Part shown: piece by piece, positions 20,680 through 29,545 of the stretch | Position numbering within the stretch: the first letter of the stretch is position 1 | Layout: every line of letters begins with the position of its first letter | Assembly (NCBI RefSeq): GCF_900243075.1 | Contig: NZ_OEZH01000174.1 | Location: 1-44,713, forward strand | Direction: 5' to 3' | Length of the DNA: 44,713 nucleotides | Source of the DNA: Clostridioides difficile | GTDB taxonomy: Bacteria > Bacillota > Clostridia > Peptostreptococcales > Peptostreptococcaceae | Notes under the pieces: generated by a model | What the model was told of the DNA's origin: nothing | What the model saw: the letters and a program-made list of their open reading frames with translations, nothing else | Database searches by the model: none | Position numbers and translations under genes: made by a program

Positions 20680-21432
20680 ATGAAAGAAATATTAAAAATA
20701 AAAAATATATCAAAAGATTATGGAATAAAAGGATTTAGAACAAATGTATTAAAAAATATATCTCTTACAGTCAATGAAGGTGATTTTATATCGATAATGG
20801 GTCCATCTGGTGCAGGGAAGACAACTTTATTAAATCTAATGTCTACACTTGACAAACAAACCTCAGGAGAAATAATACTAGATGGGGTTAACATATCAAA
20901 AGTAAAAAATAATGAACTATCAAAATTAAGAAGAGAAAAAATAGGGTTTATATTTCAAGATTATAATCTATTAGACAATATGAAACTAATGGATAATATA
21001 GCACTTCCTTTAGCATTAGGAAAAAAGAAAAGTAAGGATATAGAAGCAAAGGTATTTTCTATATCCAAAAAATTTGGATTAGAAAATCATTTAGATAAAT
21101 ATCCTTATCAATTATCAGGAGGACAAAAACAAAGAGGTGCAGCAGCTAGGTCATTAATTACAAATCCAGCAGTTATATTTGCTGATGAACCAACAGGTGC
21201 TTTAGACTCTAAATCAGCGTATGAACTTCTAGAATCATTAGAAAAAATAAACAGAGAAAACAATGCTACTATTATAATGATTACACATGACCCTTTAACT
21301 GCAAGTTATTCAAATGAAGTGTATATGATAAATGATGGAAATATAAAGTGTAAATTAAACAAAGGAAGTAGTAGAAAAGAATTTTATGGAAAAATCATGG
21401 ATATGTTAGCTTCTATGGGAGGTGAAATGTAA
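20680..21432 (+). CDS. BceA-like ABC transporter ATP-binding protein
   Basis: A 250-residue ATPase of the MacB/BceA family. Walker A is GPSGAGKTT (residues about 41-49), the Q-loop FIFQDYNLLDNM, signature LSGGQKQR, Walker B VIFADEPTGALD and H-loop MITHD. It pairs with the large permease beginning directly after its stop. Such BceAB pairs protect against bacitracin, lantibiotics and similar cell-wall peptides and also act as sensors for the partner kinase. The actual peptide is not predictable from sequence. ATG follows GGAGG. Confidence 0.9.
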   Translation: MKEILKIKNISKDYGIKGFRTNVLKNISLTVNEGDFISIMGPSGAGKTTLLNLMSTLDKQTSGEIILDGVNISKVKNNELSKLRREKIGFIFQDYNLLDNMKLMDNIALPLALGKKKSKDIEAKVFSISKKFGLENHLDKYPYQLSGGQKQRGAAARSLITNPAVIFADEPTGALDSKSAYELLESLEKINRENNATIIMITHDPLTASYSNEVYMINDGNIKCKLNKGSSRKEFYGKIMDMLASMGGEM

Positions 21433-23340
21433 GTGAGTATACTTGGAATTGCTTATAATAATTTTAAGAGTAACATAAGAACGTATCTAGCATTTTTTAT
21501 ATCTATGGTTTTTTCAGTAGTCGTACTAACTAATTTTGAGTTATTAAGATATGGTGATGCTATAAATGTATTACAAGGAGAAAACAAAAAATTTACATTA
21601 TCAGTATTGATATCTGTGATAATGATACTATCAGTGTTTTTATTTTTCTTTATATGGTATGCGACAAACATATTTTTTAAGAATAGGTCTAAAGAAATAG
21701 GAATATTGTCCTTTATGGGCTTAGATTTATATACTATAGGAAAAATATTTTTTGTAGAAAATATGCTTATAGGAATAAGTTCTTGTATAACAGGAATAAT
21801 TATAGGGATAATAACATCTAGATTTTTTCAGGTAGTGATAATAAAGTTATCTGGATTTGATATAAAAGTATCTAATGGACTTAGCATAGAGGCTATACTG
21901 TATGCTACTTTAATATTTATTTCTATATTTATAATAATGGCTGTAAAAGGTTTTATAACAATATGTAGAAGTAGTGTAATAAATTTAATTAATACATCTA
22001 AAAAGCAAGAAAAAATACCAAAGGTAGGAATAGGTATATATATATTAGCTATAGTATCAATTATAGTAATAGGATATGGCTATTATCTTTCTACTAATCT
22101 AGGAAGTGGAAATATAACTAGTGTAATACCTGTTATAGGTATAATAATAATAGGTACTTATGGTTTATTTAAATCAGTTATGCCTGTTGTATTTGACATT
22201 ATAATAAAAAATAAAAAAATATTATTCAAGGGAAATAATATAATTGCAATAAATAACATAAACTACAGACTAAATAAAAACTACAAAACTTATGCTATAA
22301 TAGCTATAATTGTAACTGCTACAATATCAACTCTTGGTGCTTCAGTTGCAATGAAGTATATACATCAGAATGCCCAAGAACAAAGAAATATATATACTGT
22401 AAGCATAGTTTCAATGGATAAAGATGAAGTGAATAAAAAACAAATAGAGAATGTAATAAAAGATACTAATAAGATAAAATATTCAGTAAATCCAGAACTA
22501 ACAGTTTTAGAAAAAAAAGACAGCAAAAATATTTACAACAAAATAGATGCTATAATGAAATATAGTGATTTTTGTAATATTCTTAAAGTAAATGGTAATG
22601 GTGAAGAATTAAAAGAGTATGGTAAGGAATTGATTAGAGGAAATAATGTAATAGAGTTAAAAAGTCCTCAAACGATAGTATCAATGACTACAAAAGAAGC
22701 TAAGATAAAACTTGATGGGCAGTTGTATAATATTTCAAAGGGAAAGATAAAGGTTCCAGTATTGGGTACAGGATTTAATCAAAGTATTATAGTAGTAAAT
22801 GATAATGCATATTTCAAATTAAGAGATAAGGGTCAGCAAGTATATTTTTATGGAGCGAAGGTGTATCAAGAAGAAAATAGCCAAGCAATGTTCAGTAATA
22901 TTGAGAAGAATTTAAGTTTAAAAAACGGATATATTAGAAATGGATATAAAGCTCTAAATGAGGGTCAATGGATGAAATTTGCATATGTAGTGCTTGTGTT
23001 TTTATTCTTAGTATTTGCAATTGTAGCTGGAAGTATAATATATATGAAAATATATAGTGATGCTTATGAAGATAAAGACAAATACAAAATTTTATTAAAA
23101 ATAGGTACTACAGAAAAAGATATAAATATAGCTATACTTAAAGAAGTAGCCATATTTTATACTTTACCAATGTTAAGTGCAACGATATCTAGTTATTTTG
23201 CATTGAGATTAGCAGGAGATTTATTGATGGCCAATTTATTTGGTATATATATACTAAGTTTAGTGATATGCTTGATAATATTCATAATATATGGAGCAGT
23301 ATCTGTTAATAAGTTTAAGAGTATAGTATATAAAAATTAA
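21433..23340 (+). CDS. BceB-like ABC transporter permease
   Basis: A 635-residue FtsX-family permease with the ten-helix layout of BceB. There are about six to seven helices in the first 300 residues, then a large extracytoplasmic domain (residues about 305-515) thought to bind the target peptide, then three helices at the end. The N-terminal FKSNIRTYLAFFISMVFSVVVLTNFE and the NRSKEIGILSFMGL segment are family-typical. GTG start immediately after the bceA stop (TAAGTG). Works with the ATPase before it and, by analogy, with the histidine kinase downstream. Confidence 0.9.
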   Translation: MSILGIAYNNFKSNIRTYLAFFISMVFSVVVLTNFELLRYGDAINVLQGENKKFTLSVLISVIMILSVFLFFFIWYATNIFFKNRSKEIGILSFMGLDLYTIGKIFFVENMLIGISSCITGIIIGIITSRFFQVVIIKLSGFDIKVSNGLSIEAILYATLIFISIFIIMAVKGFITICRSSVINLINTSKKQEKIPKVGIGIYILAIVSIIVIGYGYYLSTNLGSGNITSVIPVIGIIIIGTYGLFKSVMPVVFDIIIKNKKILFKGNNIIAINNINYRLNKNYKTYAIIAIIVTATISTLGASVAMKYIHQNAQEQRNIYTVSIVSMDKDEVNKKQIENVIKDTNKIKYSVNPELTVLEKKDSKNIYNKIDAIMKYSDFCNILKVNGNGEELKEYGKELIRGNNVIELKSPQTIVSMTTKEAKIKLDGQLYNISKGKIKVPVLGTGFNQSIIVVNDNAYFKLRDKGQQVYFYGAKVYQEENSQAMFSNIEKNLSLKNGYIRNGYKALNEGQWMKFAYVVLVFLFLVFAIVAGSIIYMKIYSDAYEDKDKYKILLKIGTTEKDINIAILKEVAIFYTLPMLSATISSYFALRLAGDLLMANLFGIYILSLVICLIIFIIYGAVSVNKFKSIVYKN

Positions 23341-23357
23341 TTGATAGATTAGTAAAG

Positions 23358-23391
23358 ACAAAGGAGATTCTTATAATAAGAGTCTCTTTGT
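23358..23391 (+). terminator. Long hairpin between bceAB-like genes and the two-component system
   Basis: ACAAAGGAGATTCTTAT pairs with ATAAGAGTCTCTTTGT over most of its length. There is no long T run after it, so it may be a partial terminator or mRNA stabiliser that lets bceAB be expressed at a different level from the regulator genes. Confidence 0.55.
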
Positions 23392-23432
23392 TGATTAACT
23401 AGACAATTTGGGTAATAAATTTATATAAAATA

Positions 23433-23441
23433 TGTTATGAT
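23433..23441 (+). promoter_or_regulatory. Extended -10 promoter of the response regulator
   Basis: TGTTATGAT (TGn plus TATGAT) lies about 50 nt before the response regulator start, downstream of the hairpin at 23358. No good -35 box is visible. Confidence 0.45.
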
Positions 23442-23491
23442 ATTAATAATTAATAGAATACTGAAATATTAGGATAATGGAGAATATACAA

Positions 23492-24172
23492 ATGTATAGA
23501 ATTTTATTAGTAGAAGACGATATTGATTTATCAAAAGAGATTGCGTTGGCACTTGAGAGATGGGGATTTAAAGTAGAATTAATTGATGATTTTGAGGTAG
23601 TCTTAGATGAATTTATGGATAAAAAACCAGATGTAGTACTTTTGGATGTAAATTTACCCTTATATAATGGATTTTACTGGTGCGAAAAAATAAGAGCTAT
23701 TTCAAATGTTCCATTAATATTTTTATCATCAAGAGATTCTGATATGGACTTAATAATGGGTATAAATAATGGAGCAGATGATTATATTACCAAACCATTT
23801 TCTATAGACATATTGGTTACCAAAATAAATGGTATAATAAGAAGAGTCTATAATTATAGTGATTCTAATAGTATTTTGTATTGTGAAGATTTGATGTTTG
23901 ATGTGGGGAAAGGGATTATAAAACATAAGTATAAGGATAAAAGTATAGAGTTGACTAAAAACGAAATAAAAATTTTAACATTATTATTAAAAAATAAGAA
24001 TAGGGTTGTATCAAGGGAAAGTCTTATGATGACTCTATGGGATAATGATGAGTTTGTGACAGACAATGCACTTACTGTAAATATGAATAGATTGAGAAGT
24101 AAAGTTAAAGAACTAGGTTTTGATGATTTTATAAAAACTAAGAAGGGGATAGGATATATAATACAATGCTAG
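23492..24172 (+). CDS. OmpR-family response regulator (BceR-like)
   Basis: A 226-residue regulator: receiver domain with acidic pair E8-D9-D10 and phosphorylation site Asp52 (VVLLDVNLP), Lys in DDYITKPFS, and a C-terminal winged helix (residues about 125-226, SIELTKNEIKILTLLLKNKNRVVSRESLM). ATG 23492 has GGAGA at good distance and gives the usual N-terminus; ATG 23477 would overlap that site. It overlaps the kinase start by 7 bases. Likely target is the TTACA-N4-TGTAA site upstream of the transporter genes. Confidence 0.9.
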   Translation: MYRILLVEDDIDLSKEIALALERWGFKVELIDDFEVVLDEFMDKKPDVVLLDVNLPLYNGFYWCEKIRAISNVPLIFLSSRDSDMDLIMGINNGADDYITKPFSIDILVTKINGIIRRVYNYSDSNSILYCEDLMFDVGKGIIKHKYKDKSIELTKNEIKILTLLLKNKNRVVSRESLMMTLWDNDEFVTDNALTVNMNRLRSKVKELGFDDFIKTKKGIGYIIQC

Positions 24173-25185
24173 TAAAATATTTAAAAGGTAGACTTAAGTA
24201 TATTATCCTTTTTTTATCTATTGTTAGCATAATAAATATTTACCTATTTGCTATAAATATATTTAAAAACCAATATTCAGAATTGATATACTTGGATTTT
24301 CTAGCTTTGCTCATAATAACAGTATTTTTTATTATAGATTATATAAACTTTAAAAATAGCTATAAAGATTTATGTAAGTATCTAGAAAATAATGATGATA
24401 TGGATAGTTCCTTGATTAGTGGACAATCCTTTGAAGAAAATATCATAAGAGGTATTATTGAAAATTTGAAATTAAAGAATAATGATGATATAAAAAATTA
24501 CAAACAATCTTTAAAAGAATTAGATGAATACATAGCTAAATGGGTTCATGAAATAAAAATTCCAATATCATCTTTGAGTATAATTACAGATAGATTAAAT
24601 AATGTAGAAGATAGTATAGATATTAAGAATCATATCGCAAAAATAAACTTTTTAGTAAACTCTATTTTATATAGCAGTAGAAGTAATAGTATGTTTGAGG
24701 ACATATTTATGAACAAAGTTAATTTAGAAAAATTGATAAAATCCTCTGTAAAGAATAACTCATTTTTACTTATAAAAAACAATATTGAAGTTACTTTAAA
24801 TGACTTAAATTATGCTGTTTATACAGATTCTAAATGTATGGCATATATTTTAGACCAAATTATTAATAATGCTATAAAATACTCAAAAGAAGTTGGAAAA
24901 ATTGAATTTAATGCAAAAACATTAGAAAATGGAGTAGTGTTATCTATAAAAGATTACGGTATTGGTATAAATGAAGAGGATATATGTAGAGTTTTTGATA
25001 AAGGATTTACAGGAACAAATGGGAGAAATAGATTATATAAATCTACAGGAATGGGATTATATTTTGCAAAAAAGATGATGGATAATTTGGGTCATAAGGT
25101 TGATGTGTATTCAGAAAATGGTGTTTATACCATTTTTAATATTTATTTTTATGATATATCGGATTATTTAAATTTAGATAATTGA
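24166..25185 (+). CDS. Intramembrane-sensing histidine kinase (BceS-like)
   Basis: A 339-residue kinase with two N-terminal membrane helices (residues about 12-32 and 38-58) separated by a very short loop, and no extracellular sensor domain. That is the mark of BceS-type kinases, which sense through their ABC transporter. The phosphoacceptor is His128 in KWVHEIKIPISSL; the ATPase part has N box DQIINNAIKYS, DYGIGI and TGMGLYFAKKM. Translationally coupled to the response regulator. Confidence 0.92.
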   Translation: MLVKYLKGRLKYIILFLSIVSIINIYLFAINIFKNQYSELIYLDFLALLIITVFFIIDYINFKNSYKDLCKYLENNDDMDSSLISGQSFEENIIRGIIENLKLKNNDDIKNYKQSLKELDEYIAKWVHEIKIPISSLSIITDRLNNVEDSIDIKNHIAKINFLVNSILYSSRSNSMFEDIFMNKVNLEKLIKSSVKNNSFLLIKNNIEVTLNDLNYAVYTDSKCMAYILDQIINNAIKYSKEVGKIEFNAKTLENGVVLSIKDYGIGINEEDICRVFDKGFTGTNGRNRLYKSTGMGLYFAKKMMDNLGHKVDVYSENGVYTIFNIYFYDISDYLNLDN

Positions 25186-25251
25186 AAAGGTTAAATTATA
25201 AATTGAGCAAAGCCTAATGTTAATATATTGAAAATGAGAATGAGGTCTGTT

Positions 25252-27819
25252 ATGAAAAGTCTAAAAGTAGTAAAAAAATATTTGATTTCATACAAATTAA
25301 GATCACTTGCAATTATCATAAGCATGATTTTTTCTATAATGTTAATAGTTGGAACGAGTGTTCTTAGATATACTGATAATAATCTAGATTTACAGACATT
25401 AAAATATAAAAATGGACCTTACCATGTTTTATTTAATGGAATTAATAAAGAACAATTAAATAAAATTCAATCAAATAGTAGTATTGAACACATAGGATTA
25501 CAATATCTATATAATCAAACTTCAAAAGAAGAAAAGCAAAATATAGATATAATGAGTGCAAATAATGATTATTTATTGAGTGGATCTAAAATAAAAGAAG
25601 GGCGATTGCCAAAAAATAAAAATGAAATAGTTGTAGAGGACTGGATTTTAAAACTCTTAGGATTGGATTTTAAATTAAATCAAGAAATTACTTTAAGGGT
25701 TAATGATAATGATGGAAAATATAAAGAAGAAAAGTTTTTTATTGTTGGTATATTAAATGATATAGCTTCAAATAAATTGTATGGAAGAAGGAATTTATAC
25801 TTAAACTTTAAGGAAAAAGATAGCAATGAAACCTTTGCATATATAGAATTTAAGCAACATGTCAATATAGAAAAAGAAATAGAAAAAATAACAACTTCGA
25901 TTAACATTCCAAGAGAAAATGTTCACTTGCAAAGTGATATTATCAGTTTAGAAAATATAAATAACAAAATTAATTTTAATGATTTACAATTTGTGATTAT
26001 AATAAGCTCTATATGTGGATTGATTATATATGGTATTTTTAACATTTCAATATACGACAGAATCAAAGACTATAGCATTTTAAAAGCTGTTGGATGTAAT
26101 AATTATAAAATTTTTAAACTTGTTTTTATTGAGCTTATACTTATGTACATAATTTCTATACCTATAGGTGTAGTATTTGGGTTGTTAGGAGCATTTGGTA
26201 TAAATAGTATATCAAATAAAGTTAATACCAATATAATAATTCATGGAACATTAGTAGAATTTAAAGTTATTATACCAATATCTATTATTTTAATATCTAT
26301 ATTATTTATTGGAATTGTAATATTTTTAATATCAGTTTTATTATATAAACAAATAAGAAAGATTTCAATTATAGATGGAATAAATAAAAGGCTTAGTACT
26401 GCAAATTTAGAAAAAAGCATTATATCAATAACTACTTTAAGGAAATTTATGAAAACATATATAGCCCTATCTTTTAAAAATATATTTAGAAACAAAAAGA
26501 CATTTTTAATTATATTACTTTCACTAAGTATATGTGGAATAACATTTATTGTTTTGTCATACAAACTTTCAATAGAAAAAGAAAGAGGGAATTATCAAAA
26601 CTGGGAATTACATTCTAATTCTGATTTCCAAATAGATGTATATAATGAGAATAAATCAAAAGGAATATCAGAAACCTATCTGAATAAACTTAAAAAACTA
26701 GATGGCATAAAAGATATAGATACCTGCAAACTAATACCATCAAAAATGATTTTAAATGAAGAAGATATAAAAAATCAAAAATATTTTGATAATTTAAACT
26801 TAGGTGTTAAGGATATGTACTTTAATTCTTATTTGGATAAAGATAAAAATACAAATGAGCTTATTCTAAAAAATAGTTTGAGGGGATATAATGATTCAGC
26901 TTTAAATAAATTAAAAAGATATACTATAAAAGGAGAGATAAATATTAAAGATATGAAAGAGCATGGAGATGCAATTTTATATATTCCACAGACTAACAAT
27001 GAAAGTATTAGAGTATTGCCTCAAGGAGAAAGTGTAGTCAATATACAACCAGGAGATTTAGTTACTATTAAGTTTAGAGAAAATAAAGTATTAGACAATA
27101 AATATTATAAATTAGAGGATTTAAATGAAAAGTATCTTTACAAAACATTTAAGATAGTAGCTATAGTTTCTTATGATTATATGTATGATGGGTTTGAAAG
27201 AAGCTACTTAAGTCCTAATTTAATCTTAAGTGAAGATACTTTTGAAAGTGTTACAGGTGTAATAGATTATTATTCAATCAATATTGATATTAAAAATGGA
27301 TACAATCATAAAACAATTGAAAGGAATATATCTAAAATTACATCAACAGGAGATAATATTAGACCAAGAAATTTGGTACAAGAGAGGACTAATTTAGAAT
27401 CTTTATATAAAAAAAGCAAAATTTATAGTAAAGGTATAAATTTGGTTATATTTATTATAGTTATCATTAATATAATTAATAACATTAACTATAATATAAT
27501 ATCAAGAAAAGATGAGTTATCAATTTTAAGGTCAATGGGATTAGGTGAAATTAAACTAAAAAGAATGCTATTAAGTGAAGGTTTATTTTATTGGTTCCTA
27601 TCAAACATTATTATTATATTTACATCTAGTATTTTACAAAGGATAATTTACAACTTATTGAATATAAGTAGCATAGGCATTAAATTTAAGACTAATTATA
27701 TAGATTATATCTTAATTATATTTATAAACTTAATAGTTATCATTTTAGCAATATATTTTTCTATTAAAAAGATTAAAGAAGTTAACTTAATAGATGGGAT
27801 AAGAGATTTCAATAGATAA
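25252..27819 (+). CDS. FtsX-family ABC transporter permease, large
   Basis: An 855-residue permease with two FtsX modules: a helix at residues about 15-40, an extracytoplasmic domain, three helices near 245-380, then a second copy (helix near 415-440, second outer domain, three helices at about 715-850). This double layout is typical of Gram-positive MacB/YknZ-like and lipoprotein-release-like exporters and differs from the BceB form upstream. ATG 25252 follows GAGG with 6-nt spacing; earlier in-frame TTG and ATG codons lack a site. Its ATPase follows at 27844. Substrate unknown; a peptide or antimicrobial is likely from context. Confidence 0.85.
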   Translation: MKSLKVVKKYLISYKLRSLAIIISMIFSIMLIVGTSVLRYTDNNLDLQTLKYKNGPYHVLFNGINKEQLNKIQSNSSIEHIGLQYLYNQTSKEEKQNIDIMSANNDYLLSGSKIKEGRLPKNKNEIVVEDWILKLLGLDFKLNQEITLRVNDNDGKYKEEKFFIVGILNDIASNKLYGRRNLYLNFKEKDSNETFAYIEFKQHVNIEKEIEKITTSINIPRENVHLQSDIISLENINNKINFNDLQFVIIISSICGLIIYGIFNISIYDRIKDYSILKAVGCNNYKIFKLVFIELILMYIISIPIGVVFGLLGAFGINSISNKVNTNIIIHGTLVEFKVIIPISIILISILFIGIVIFLISVLLYKQIRKISIIDGINKRLSTANLEKSIISITTLRKFMKTYIALSFKNIFRNKKTFLIILLSLSICGITFIVLSYKLSIEKERGNYQNWELHSNSDFQIDVYNENKSKGISETYLNKLKKLDGIKDIDTCKLIPSKMILNEEDIKNQKYFDNLNLGVKDMYFNSYLDKDKNTNELILKNSLRGYNDSALNKLKRYTIKGEINIKDMKEHGDAILYIPQTNNESIRVLPQGESVVNIQPGDLVTIKFRENKVLDNKYYKLEDLNEKYLYKTFKIVAIVSYDYMYDGFERSYLSPNLILSEDTFESVTGVIDYYSINIDIKNGYNHKTIERNISKITSTGDNIRPRNLVQERTNLESLYKKSKIYSKGINLVIFIIVIINIINNINYNIISRKDELSILRSMGLGEIKLKRMLLSEGLFYWFLSNIIIIFTSSILQRIIYNLLNISSIGIKFKTNYIDYILIIFINLIVIILAIYFSIKKIKEVNLIDGIRDFNR

Positions 27820-27843
27820 AATAATTATAAAAGGGTGAATTAA

Positions 27844-28506
27844 ATGACTATACTAAAAACAAAAAATTTAACAAAGATGTATGGTTTAAAAGAAAATAAT
27901 TTAATAGTACTAAAAGATATAAATATTAGTATTAATAAGGGTGAATTTATATCGATAATTGGGCCAAGTGGTAGTGGAAAATCTACATTATTACATTTAC
28001 TAGGAGGTTTAGATCGACCAAGTAGAGGAGAAATAATTGTAAATGGTGTAGATATAAATTCTTTTTCAGATAAAAAATTAGCAGAATATAGGAGAACAGA
28101 AATTGGATTTGTATTTCAGCAGTTTAATTTGCTTCCTATATTAAGTGTCAAGGAGAACATAGAGCTTCCAATGATGATTGGTGAAGAAGAAATAGATTCA
28201 AATTATATAGAAGAACTTATTTTTATGTTAGGTTTAGAAGAGAAGAAAGATTATCTTCCAAGTAAATTATCTGGAGGACAACAACAAAGAGTTGCAATAG
28301 GACGGGCTTTATCAACAAAACCTAGTATTATATTAGCAGACGAGCCAACTGGAAATCTTGATAGTAAAACAAGTAATGAAGTTATTGAGCTTTTTAAACT
28401 TTCAAGCAATAAATATAATCAAACTATAATTTTAGTAACCCATGATATGAATATAGCTAAGAAAGCGGATAGAGTAATCGAAATAATTGATGGAAATATA
28501 ATTTAA
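27844..28506 (+). CDS. MacB/LolD-like ABC transporter ATP-binding protein
   Basis: A 220-residue ATPase partner of the preceding permease. Motifs in order: Walker [10 protein letters not shown] (residues about 40-48), Q-loop [12 protein letters not shown], signature LSGGQQQR, Walker [14 protein letters not shown]-loop LVTHD. It starts 24 nt after the permease stop and is followed within 20 nt by the subtilase gene, so these genes form one transcription unit. Confidence 0.92.
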   Translation: MTILKTKNLTKMYGLKENNLIVLKDINISINKGEFISIIGPSGSGKSTLLHLLGGLDRPSRGEIIVNGVDINSFSDKKLAEYRRTEIGFVFQQFNLLPILSVKENIELPMMIGEEEIDSNYIEELIFMLGLEEKKDYLPSKLSGGQQQRVAIGRALSTKPSIILADEPTGNLDSKTSNEVIELFKLSSNKYNQTIILVTHDMNIAKKADRVIEIIDGNII

Positions 28507-28525
28507 AAAGCTAGAAGGTGAGATT

Positions 28526-29506
28526 TTGAAAAATAAGATAAAAGTTGCTGTGTTAGATACTGGTATAGATAAAAATCATGACTTTTTAAGAGAAAGTATA
28601 GTTGGAGGAATTTCCTTTAAAACTAAAAATGGTTATATTATGATTACAGAAGATTATGAAGATAAAAATGGCCATGGAACATCATGTTCATCAATAATAA
28701 AAAGAGAATTTAATAATGTAGAATTGTTTATAGTTAAAGTTTTAGATGATTTTGGAAATAGCAATATACAAGTATTGGAAGAGGGATTAAAATTTGTACT
28801 TAATACAGATGTAAAAATTGTAAATTTAAGTTTATCAGTTCTAGGAAATAAATCAATTGAAGATTTATATAGTATATGTGAAAGGCTAAAACAAAAAGGA
28901 AAAATAATCGTATGTTCAGTCGAGAATGGCTTTGAATCAAGCTATCCAGCACAATTTGACAATGTTATAGGGGTTAGAGGATTTGTATTAGAGAGAGAAA
29001 GTGCTATTTGGTATAATAAGGATTATAGAATTCAATGTGTAATGGATAATAATTCTTATAAATTATTTGGAAAGAGTAATAGTCAGTCAGCTGCAAAGCT
29101 TACTGGTAAAATAGCTGAAATACTATATAGATTTCCAAATATTAACTTAGAAGATTTAAGTGAAAAATTAGAAAAATTGTCAATGAGGAATCATTGGACA
29201 GAAAAAGATTTAGAGAGAAGTAAGAGATTCCCTGAAATTCAACAATATGATAAGTCTATAAATTATAAATTGGTTAAAGACTTAATAAATATATTAAAAA
29301 ATGAATTAAACATAACTGAGAGTATAGATGATGTTCATGATATAATTTTATTTAATGATTATGTTGGCTTAAATGATAACAACTGTTTTAATATATTAAA
29401 AAAAATAGAGAATAATTTCAATTTAAAATTTGATTATATGAGCATATCAAGGTATGATCTTATATCGATATATTCGTTAATGCACTTAGTTACTAAATAT
29501 ATGTAA
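28526..29506 (+). CDS. Cytoplasmic subtilase with degenerate acyl-carrier-like C-terminus
   Basis: A 326-residue S8-family serine protease starting at TTG with AAGGTGAG upstream. The triad is complete: Asp11 (VAVLDTGID), His50 (KNGHGTSC) and Ser186 (KSNSQSAAKLTG), with oxyanion Asn134 (VENGFESSYPA). There is no signal peptide and no propeptide, so it should act in the cytoplasm, like the leader peptidases of some lantibiotic systems. Residues about 245-326 resemble a phosphopantetheine carrier fold, but the DSL serine is replaced (GLNDN, Asp284), so it should not be loaded. Carrier-related proteins occur in clostridial peptide maturation clusters. The gene lies between two ABC transporters. 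The protease call is firm; the carrier call is a pattern judgement. Confidence 0.8.
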   Translation: MKNKIKVAVLDTGIDKNHDFLRESIVGGISFKTKNGYIMITEDYEDKNGHGTSCSSIIKREFNNVELFIVKVLDDFGNSNIQVLEEGLKFVLNTDVKIVNLSLSVLGNKSIEDLYSICERLKQKGKIIVCSVENGFESSYPAQFDNVIGVRGFVLERESAIWYNKDYRIQCVMDNNSYKLFGKSNSQSAAKLTGKIAEILYRFPNINLEDLSEKLEKLSMRNHWTEKDLERSKRFPEIQQYDKSINYKLVKDLINILKNELNITESIDDVHDIILFNDYVGLNDNNCFNILKKIENNFNLKFDYMSISRYDLISIYSLMHLVTKYM

Positions 29507-29545
29507 GTGCATAAATAAAAATTTTACTAGATGGTGGGCGAATAA

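Noticed and set aside
23408-23441. TTGGGT as -35 box for the response regulator promoter
   Set aside because: The spacer to TATGAT would be 22 nt, too long; only the extended -10 element is kept.
28526-29506. Reading the subtilase as an inactive pseudo-protease
   Set aside because: Asp11, His50, Ser186 and Asn134 all align with subtilisin motifs, so the catalytic site looks complete; only the carrier-like tail is degenerate.
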